Positions 14,361 to 19,878 of a DNA stretch of 19,878 bases are shown piece by piece. The notes under the pieces are model-generated. The model was not told where the DNA came from, did not search any database, and saw nothing but the letters and a program-made list of their open reading frames with translations. The stretch is from Thermotogae bacterium (GTDB lineage Bacteria > Thermotogota > Thermotogae > UBA12178), in assembly GCA_003641795.1 (NCBI GenBank), contig QNAP01000005.1, positions 1 to 19,878 on the forward strand, in the 5' to 3' direction. Positions within the stretch are counted from its first letter, which is position 1. The number at the start of each line of letters is the position of its first letter. The position numbers and the translations under genes are program-made.

Positions 14361-17300
14361 TCACGGGACAGTTCCAGTGTTACCATGCGTTCTTCGAAAC
14401 TTTGGCCAGATACCTTCTGCAAGGGAATCATTGGTCTTTATCGTATAAAACGTTCCCGAATAGGTTCCCAAGTAGAGGAGCCCATCATCGGAGAGGGTCA
14501 ATGGAGCCATCACGTTGCCGTCGGTTGCCACACTCCAAAGGATGGTTCCACCAGGGGAAACGGCGTAGACTCTGTCATCGTCGCATCCCACATAGACGTT
14601 ACCACTGGAGCCTATAACTGTCGTGGATCGTACCCAATCAGGCATCTCGAGCTTCCAACGAATCTCCCCCCACGGTTCCACTGCGTATAGTGCACTTGGT
14701 GTCAGAACCCCTACGGTTCCAACGTAAACGGTACCGTCTGGACTTATTATGGGATTCGACTTGATACTATCTCCCAACTTCAACGTCCAGGCTACCGTTG
14801 CAGTGGATCCGTCGGTGTTTAAAGCGTACAGAGATCCCGAACTGACGCAGAGATAAACCCTTCCACTTTCCGCTATAGCGGGTTCCACAGAAGGAACTCC
14901 GTTTATCTCCAGTTTCCACAGTATCGAGCCGTTTTTATCGCATGCTACAAGCCCTTCGTTGATTCCCACGTAGAGAGTCCCGCCTTTATCCTGTACAGGG
15001 CTGGTACGAAAATCCTTTTCGACACTCCAAATTTGGTCGCCGGTGAGAGGATCGAGGGCTTTCAAAGCGATTCCGGGCTCTACCACGTAGACGCGGTCTC
15101 CAAGCGCTGCAGTGGTGTTGAGGTCGCTCACACCATGGTTCACACCCCACACTTCTTGGCCAGAGCTGTCGAGGTAGATCCAACTGCCCGAAGAAGTGCC
15201 GAAGACTATACCGGTACCTAAGATTGAAGGGGAAGAGCGCACAGTTCCACCAGTGTCGTAGCTCCACTTCAAGTTCCCGGTGGCATCCAAAGCGTATACC
15301 TTGCCATCATCGCTTCCCAGATAAAGAACGCCCTCGCTATCAACAGCGGGACAGGTCATGATACTGTTTCCTGTGGTGAATGTCCAGAAAACTCTTCCTG
15401 TTGTGAAAGTGGAAACGGCACTGGAAGCGGTGGCCCCTCTCGCATCTTTTGCCACAACTTTCCAATAGTAAAGCGTTTCTGGTTGAAGATTATCCAGTCG
15501 TATTGACACGTTTTCGATGTTCTCGGCAAGCACAAAGTCCACCACCTCATCCGTGTCGAGGTAGACCGTGTAAGAAACCGCATCCCCATCGGGATCGGTA
15601 GAAGGAGCCCAATCAAAGGTTAACAACAAATGTTGATCCGTGGCTCCAGGAGAAGGCGAAAGAAGTGTGGGGGTTGTGGGTGGTCTGTGGATTGTGAAGG
15701 AGCGCGCTTCTGATCGTGACTCGGCGCCACGATCGTCTCGCACGCCGATTTGCCAATAGTAGGTACCCGCTTCCAGTGTTTTGGCTGCATACCTTGGTGT
15801 TGTTAAATTGGTGACAAGGGGTGTTAATGGAAAAGATCTTCCGAGATAGACGTCGTACACCAATGCGTCACCATCGGGGTCTTCTCCATGCCAGGTAAGC
15901 TTTACATCGCCAGAGGTGGTGATGTGATTTGCTGCCGGTGAATCCAGGTCAACCCATGGTTTTCTGTTTCTCTCCGTAACCCAGATGTTGAAACTGTCCC
16001 GATTCTTTCCACCGAGTCCGTCGTGGGCTTCCACCGTGACTTTATGTGTTCCCGAATCCTCGTAACCGGCGCTATAAGTAAAAATGCTACCTTCTATTTT
16101 CCCAGGACCACCGAGTTTTTGAAAGCTGAGTTCGTCACCGTCTGGATCGGTGGAATAGTCTGAAAGATCGAAAGAAATGGAAAGTCCCTCGCTCATCAAA
16201 ACATCTGGCAGATTCATAGATGGTGGACGATTTTTGTTGAGGACAGTTATCTGGAAAGAGTCAACGCCTGTACCGCCGTGACTGTCCTCAACAGCAATTG
16301 TAATGTCATGAATGCCGGATGCGTCGTAGTCGGGGGTGAAGCTGTAGAGATTTTCTGAGATATCGCCGGGTCCTTTTAGGAGCTCATAGGTGAATGTTTC
16401 TGATGCATCTTCATCCCTGGTGAAATTCGGAAGGAGCAGTGTAAGGGTTTTACCTTCCGTTACCTCTTGATCGGGAATTTCGAGAGATGGAGAACGATTG
16501 ACGTTGAATACGGTGATGGTGAAGTCGGCCAAGTCGCTGGATCCCAAACTATCCGTCGTTTCGATTCCTATTCGATAGACCCCGGAGGCTTCGAAATCCG
16601 CCTGGTAAGTGTAAAGTGATTTCGAAACATCCCCCACGCCTTCAACGAGTCGGAAGGTAAGGCTGTCTTCTGGATCGGGATCGGACGCATAATCCGTTAA
16701 TTCCAACAGGAGTGCTTCCCCTTCTTTTATTTGTTGATCAGGTATTGTGAGTGAAGGTGGACGGTTGACGTTGTGAACGACTATATTGAAGGTGTCGCTT
16801 GCCACTTCTTTGAAGGCATCCTCCACTTCGATGATGACGTGGTGGATGCCCGAGGCTTCGTAATTGGCCGTATAGGCATAGGTGTTCTTGTTAACAGAAC
16901 CTACACCTTCCAGGAGTTTGAAAGTGAAGCTTTCAGATGCATCGGGATCACTGGTGAACTCCAACAAGTCCAACTCAAGTGATTTCCCTTCCAAGATCTC
17001 CAGATCGGGGATCGCGAGAGAGGGGGGACGGTTTACATTGCGGACCAGTATATGAAATGTGGAAGTGGAGGAAGCTCCTCGCGGGTCAGTGACACCAATA
17101 CAGACCTCGTGAATTCCAGAGGCATCGTAGTCAGGGGAATAGAAGTAGCGGAAAGATAGGATCTCGCCGACCCCGTAAATCTTTTCGAAAACGCACATCG
17201 CTGGTGTTTCATCTTTCACCGTGGACACGAGATCGAGTTCCAACCTCGTTCCTTCGTCGAGTTCATACTGTTGTTGCAACTGTAGCTGAGGAGGCTTGTT

Positions 17301-17369
17301 TACCAGGACACAACCGCCAATGAAAATCACGGAAAGGAGTACGATAACCGCAACAAGGCGCTTGATCAA
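14361..17369 (-). CDS. large surface lipoprotein: cadherin-like repeats, FN3 modules and PQQ-type propeller
   Basis: 1002-aa exported lipoprotein. TTG 17369 follows GGGGGG (about 17377-17382). The signal peptide ends in the lipobox FIGGC with Cys20 as acylation site. Residues about 24-475 are five repeats of about 91 residues, each opening with an N-x-N-R-P-P-S-L linker and containing E-G, DPDASE/DPDGDE and YDASGIH-type motifs, as in calcium-binding cadherin-like domains. About 480-680 are two fibronectin-III-like modules (both with DPDGDA and TYYW/LYYWK). About 685-990 form an eight-bladed propeller, each blade with a W at the strand-end (LKWSYDTGG, ILWKLEING, IRWKLEMPD, ILWSVATDG), closing with WPKFRRTHGN. 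No enzyme active site is seen; PQQ-type propellers without catalytic residues are scaffolds or binding platforms. It is the last gene of its operon, after a barrel-like protein. Confidence 0.88.
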   Translation of the reverse strand: MIKRLVAVIVLLSVIFIGGCVLVNKPPQLQLQQQYELDEGTRLELDLVSTVKDETPAMCVFEKIYGVGEILSFRYFYSPDYDASGIHEVCIGVTDPRGASSTSTFHILVRNVNRPPSLAIPDLEILEGKSLELDLLEFTSDPDASESFTFKLLEGVGSVNKNTYAYTANYEASGIHHVIIEVEDAFKEVASDTFNIVVHNVNRPPSLTIPDQQIKEGEALLLELTDYASDPDPEDSLTFRLVEGVGDVSKSLYTYQADFEASGVYRIGIETTDSLGSSDLADFTITVFNVNRSPSLEIPDQEVTEGKTLTLLLPNFTRDEDASETFTYELLKGPGDISENLYSFTPDYDASGIHDITIAVEDSHGGTGVDSFQITVLNKNRPPSMNLPDVLMSEGLSISFDLSDYSTDPDGDELSFQKLGGPGKIEGSIFTYSAGYEDSGTHKVTVEAHDGLGGKNRDSFNIWVTERNRKPWVDLDSPAANHITTSGDVKLTWHGEDPDGDALVYDVYLGRSFPLTPLVTNLTTPRYAAKTLEAGTYYWQIGVRDDRGAESRSEARSFTIHRPPTTPTLLSPSPGATDQHLLLTFDWAPSTDPDGDAVSYTVYLDTDEVVDFVLAENIENVSIRLDNLQPETLYYWKVVAKDARGATASSAVSTFTTGRVFWTFTTGNSIMTCPAVDSEGVLYLGSDDGKVYALDATGNLKWSYDTGGTVRSSPSILGTGIVFGTSSGSWIYLDSSGQEVWGVNHGVSDLNTTAALGDRVYVVEPGIALKALDPLTGDQIWSVEKDFRTSPVQDKGGTLYVGINEGLVACDKNGSILWKLEINGVPSVEPAIAESGRVYLCVSSGSLYALNTDGSTATVAWTLKLGDSIKSNPIISPDGTVYVGTVGVLTPSALYAVEPWGEIRWKLEMPDWVRSTTVIGSSGNVYVGCDDDRVYAVSPGGTILWSVATDGNVMAPLTLSDDGLLYLGTYSGTFYTIKTNDSLAEGIWPKFRRTHGNTGTVP

Positions 17370-17447
17370 AATGCTTCCCCCCAAACTTTGCGAGGAGATT
17401 TGTTATCAAGGTTTCCACGGATCTGGGAAAAGCCACGTCGATTCCAC

Positions 17448-18290
17448 TCAAAATCTCGCCGAGAAAGTGAGATAGTAGTTGGTGGTTATGAAGGGTATGT
17501 TTATTTGTGGGAATACTTCCTCGGGTTCCGCGGTTTCCTGGAGGAACTTCAAGAACGCAAAGAAATTGTAGATCCAATCGGTGATGGTGAAACCCTGTGC
17601 GTAGATCAAATAACCATCGTCAAGAGTGAATCTATAACCCAGCTCTACGCTCGAGTATGGGTCGTAGTACCAACGTCCGCCTAACTTCAAAAGGGTGTAT
17701 CCGGCGTTCTCTTTCAAAGTCTGTACAAACTCCTGGAATTCGGTATCCGTGGTGACAGGCTCTGTACGTACGTCCAAAAGCTCTCCGGCTTCCAAGGTCA
17801 TGAAGAGTTCAGTACTCTTTGTGGGATAGTATCCCAATTGCACGTATCCTTTGGCCCACGTGCCTTGGAGCCATTGCGGCGGTTCTGACTCGGTTATCAC
17901 GATGCCCGAATTGTTGACTTCTATGTGGGGTTTTAAGGAAAACTTCCCAAACTCGGCGTTGAGATGATAGTAACCACGCAGGTTCCAAAGAAAGATCGAC
18001 GTTTCGCGTGGTTGGCCAAAATAGGTGGGCAGCAGTCCTGGATCGAGAACATCAATCGATAACTGGACCACGTTGTTTTCGCTTGGGAAATGCCTCAGCT
18101 TGACGTTGTAATCGCCCAATATGTCCAAAAGCGGAGCAGAGGAAACTTCAAAGTTCCCCCAAGAGTGTCCTATGCTGGTAAGTTCAACGAAGAAACCCTC
18201 AGGATGTGGATCCTTGATGTCTCCTGCGAAGGTTGAAATGACGACGAATAAAAATAACAGGAGGAGCGAATGGTGAACGAATTTTTTCAC
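17448..18290 (-). CDS. exported, probably outer-envelope beta-barrel-like protein
   Basis: 280-aa protein of unrecognised family. A signal peptide (KKFVHHSLLLLFLFVVISTFA) ends in an AxA-like site before GDIKD. The mature chain is rich in alternating aromatic and polar residues (AKGYVQLGYYP, LLKLGGRWYYD, SVELGYRFTLDDGYLIY) and ends with YYLTFSARF, that is, a terminal strand closing on Phe, as in outer-membrane barrels. About 10-12 strands would fit. GTG 18290 is chosen: AAGGAGGT lies 14-15 bases upstream, a long spacing, while the in-frame TTG 18329 precedes that ribosome site. It sits between the UPF0173 gene and the large lipoprotein, with which it may act at the envelope (the toga, if Thermotogota). 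Confidence 0.75.
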   Translation of the reverse strand: MKKFVHHSLLLLFLFVVISTFAGDIKDPHPEGFFVELTSIGHSWGNFEVSSAPLLDILGDYNVKLRHFPSENNVVQLSIDVLDPGLLPTYFGQPRETSIFLWNLRGYYHLNAEFGKFSLKPHIEVNNSGIVITESEPPQWLQGTWAKGYVQLGYYPTKSTELFMTLEAGELLDVRTEPVTTDTEFQEFVQTLKENAGYTLLKLGGRWYYDPYSSVELGYRFTLDDGYLIYAQGFTITDWIYNFFAFLKFLQETAEPEEVFPQINIPFITTNYYLTFSARF

Positions 18291-18335
18291 ACTCGTGTGA
18301 GCGTACCTCCTTTCTTTCAAATCTTTCAAAACTTT

Positions 18336-19022
18336 TCAAAGTTCCAACGTGTCACCTGGTTTCATGATTATACACTCTACACCAAGAGTTTCTATTCGTT
18401 CTTTGAACTCTTCCGGATTCGCCTCTATTACGGGCCATGTTCCGTAGTGCATGGGTACGACCTTCGCTGGTTTGATCATCTCCACTGCACGGACTGCGTC
18501 GTCGACATCCATAACGTAGTTGCCTCCAATGGGTAGGAATGCCAGATCGATCTTTTCTGACCGTAGAAGTTGCATTTCCACGGTCAGACCGGTGTCTCCA
18601 GCATGGTAGATCTTTTTTCCTTCCGTTTCGAGAAGGAATCCACACGGGGTTCCTCCGCACTTCACGGTATCCCCGTCGACTATTCCTGAGCCGTGAACTG
18701 CCGGGACCATCTTTACACTCCCAAATTCGAAGGTGGTCTTACCCCCTATGTGCATGGCGTGAATCTTCTCCACGTTTTTGGTGGACAGGTACGTGGCGAT
18801 TTCGAAATTCGCTACTACCAAGCTCCCGAAACGTTTGGAAAGTTCTACGGAGTCACCGAGATGATCTCCATGACCGTGGGTAACCAGAATGTGGGTAGGG
18901 GCTGGAATTTCGTCGATTTTTAAAGGACAAGAGGGGTTGTCCGTTACGAAGGGATCGATGAAGATGCGGCTTTCCTTACTCTCGATCAACACCGCGGCAT
19001 GACCCAAGAAAGTCAGCTTCAC
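18336..19022 (-). CDS. UPF0173 metallo-beta-lactamase-fold hydrolase
   Basis: 228-aa cytoplasmic metal-dependent hydrolase, usual length for UPF0173. The zinc ligands are intact: THGHGDH at 48-54 (His49, His51, Asp53, His54), His110 (PAVHGSG), Asp143 (HAGDTG) and His192 (MHYGTWP). The second His-rich motif reads HGHGDH, as in this subgroup. GTG 19022 has GGGAGG (19036-19031) at 8 bases. Its 5' end overlaps the sugar kinase gene by 47 bases. The family's substrate is not established; a phosphoester or lactone is often suggested. It stops 46 bases before the next gene's start. Confidence 0.9.
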   Translation of the reverse strand: MKLTFLGHAAVLIESKESRIFIDPFVTDNPSCPLKIDEIPAPTHILVTHGHGDHLGDSVELSKRFGSLVVANFEIATYLSTKNVEKIHAMHIGGKTTFEFGSVKMVPAVHGSGIVDGDTVKCGGTPCGFLLETEGKKIYHAGDTGLTVEMQLLRSEKIDLAFLPIGGNYVMDVDDAVRAVEMIKPAKVVPMHYGTWPVIEANPEEFKERIETLGVECIIMKPGDTLEL

Positions 19023-19878
19023 CCTCTACACCTCCCAAAAGATATGAGGTTGCGTATGTAACCGCGCATCTCAAACAAACCGTTGGGTCACGGAACAGCG
19101 CCATGCAAGCAATAAAGGCCGCGTCGAATGCGTCCCCCGCCCCTTTGCTTGGACCTTTCACGTGGTGTTCCGGTTGAACGGAGAGCGTTACTTTGGCATC
19201 GAAGTATTTTGCTCCGTTCGCTCCGGATTTCACAACGAGCCTCCGTGGTGAAATGATCGATCTTTGTTTTTCAAGCCGGCGAAACTCCTCGTTGTTGAGA
19301 AAGAGATAATCGAGATCTTTCAACACATCGGATGCTTCGCTGTCGATGTTCTTCACCTGTATTCCACCGGGATCGTAGCTCACCACACACCCGCGTTTGT
19401 GGAGAATATCGAGTGCGGCAACAACGAATGAAGGAGTAGTCGATGAGAAATGAACCCACTCGCCTTCGATGACATGACTCAGCAAATCGGGAAGGTGTCT
19501 TTCAAGTGCCGCGTTTGCTCCCCTATAGGTTACCAAATGCCTGTTAGACGAGGTTTCCATCACTATGCAAACACCCGTGTTCTCTTTTGTTTGGAAGAAT
19601 CGCACGTTCAGCGCTTCTTTTTTCGCGTGGGCGGTGACCAGATCGCCCCATTGATCATTACCCACACAGGCGAGGAGGCTGACCTTCGTTCCCAGCTTTT
19701 TTAGGTGAAGAGCCGTGTTCAATGCGGTTCCTCCGAATTCCACGACGTATTTTTTCGATTCCACATCACCGTCGGCAGGGGGGAGGTGAGGTATTTGAAA
19801 GGCGAGGTCGATATTGACGTCACCCACTACCGTGAAGGTGACGTTGTTGTCCGACCAAGGCCCGGCGCCAGATTCGCG
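18976..19878 (-). CDS. PfkB-family carbohydrate kinase (partial at window edge)
   Basis: ATP-dependent kinase of the ribokinase/PfkB fold, phosphorylating a sugar or nucleoside. Visible are GDVNIDLAF at the N-terminus (substrate side), the first signature GGTALNTALHLKKLG, a VSYDPGG strand/turn typical of the fold, LNNEEF before the nucleotide site, VVKSGANGA, and the second signature KGAGDAFDAAF with the catalytic Asp and anion hole. GTG 19827 gives 283 residues, but no ribosome site precedes it, and the frame stays open to the end of the window, so the true start is probably a few codons upstream or beyond 19878. It is the first visible gene of the minus-strand operon and overlaps the hydrolase gene. 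Confidence 0.88.
   Translation of the reverse strand, partial: RESGAGPWSDNNVTFTVVGDVNIDLAFQIPHLPPADGDVESKKYVVEFGGTALNTALHLKKLGTKVSLLACVGNDQWGDLVTAHAKKEALNVRFFQTKENTGVCIVMETSSNRHLVTYRGANAALERHLPDLLSHVIEGEWVHFSSTTPSFVVAALDILHKRGCVVSYDPGGIQVKNIDSEASDVLKDLDYLFLNNEEFRRLEKQRSIISPRRLVVKSGANGAKYFDAKVTLSVQPEHHVKGPSKGAGDAFDAAFIACMALFRDPTVCLRCAVTYATSYLLGGVEGEADFLGSCRGVDRE

Noticed and set aside
14361..17369. PQQ-dependent dehydrogenase
   Set aside because: The propeller repeats match the PQQ-type blade, but no catalytic or cofactor-binding residues, and no cytochrome domain, are visible.
18287..18300. Palindrome TCACAC-TC-GTGTGA over the start of the barrel-like gene
   Set aside because: Six-base arms of simple sequence within an operon; no sign of a promoter there, so an operator role is not supported.
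1..19878. CRISPR array or complete insertion sequence
   Set aside because: No regularly spaced direct repeats of 25-40 bases were seen, and the only transposition-related gene is the short IstB remnant.

Overview
The window reads as chromosomal DNA of a thermophilic or mesophilic member of the Thermotogota. This rests on the purine-rich coding strands with AGA/AGG arginine codons, frequent GTG and TTG starts behind strong GGAGG ribosome sites, a binding-protein-dependent sugar importer without its own ATPase, and a trpA remnant that resembles the short Thermotoga-type enzyme. It is an inference; the genus cannot be told from the sequence. No CRISPR array and no intact mobile element was seen.

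Region 1 (1-4100) is a tRNA-Lys gene with a clear promoter, followed by about 4 kb of decaying DNA. It holds remnants of an oligosaccharide flippase, a calcineurin-type phosphoesterase, an unrecognised minus-strand gene and tryptophan synthase alpha. At least three of these lack internal segments and also carry frameshifts. One apparently intact 160-aa protein of unknown function (2070-2552) sits among them. A stretch of about 600 bases without a convincing gene (2553-3153) carries a long hairpin, a ribosome-site-like motif before a 17-codon hydrophobic reading frame, and a terminator-like hairpin facing the minus strand.

Region 2 (4235-13952, plus strand) is one tightly packed catabolic operon: class I DhnA/LsrF-type aldolase, SorC-family regulator, zinc alcohol dehydrogenase, two CUT1 permeases and a binding protein, a xylose-isomerase-like TIM-barrel protein, an AcoX/NAD-kinase-fold protein, a malate/lactate-type dehydrogenase and an ADP-ribosylglycohydrolase-family protein. 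Stops and starts repeatedly overlap (TAATG or ATGA). The logical reading is uptake of a sugar or polyol derivative, oxidation or isomerisation, phosphorylation by the NAD-kinase-fold protein (the only candidate kinase) and aldol cleavage. It resembles the lsr (AI-2) operon in having a SorC regulator and an LsrF-type aldolase, but the transporter class and kinase differ. This combination is the most interesting part of the window. The last gene, a major-facilitator transporter, is cut off after about two membrane segments, exactly where a remnant of an IS21-type IstB protein begins (13952-14092).

Region 3 (14361-19878, minus strand) is a second, converging operon: a PfkB-family sugar kinase running off the window edge, a UPF0173-type metallo-beta-lactamase-fold hydrolase, an exported protein with the look of a small beta-barrel, and a 1002-aa lipoprotein built from five cadherin-like repeats, two fibronectin-III-like modules and an eight-bladed PQQ-type propeller. 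The last two are probably envelope proteins.
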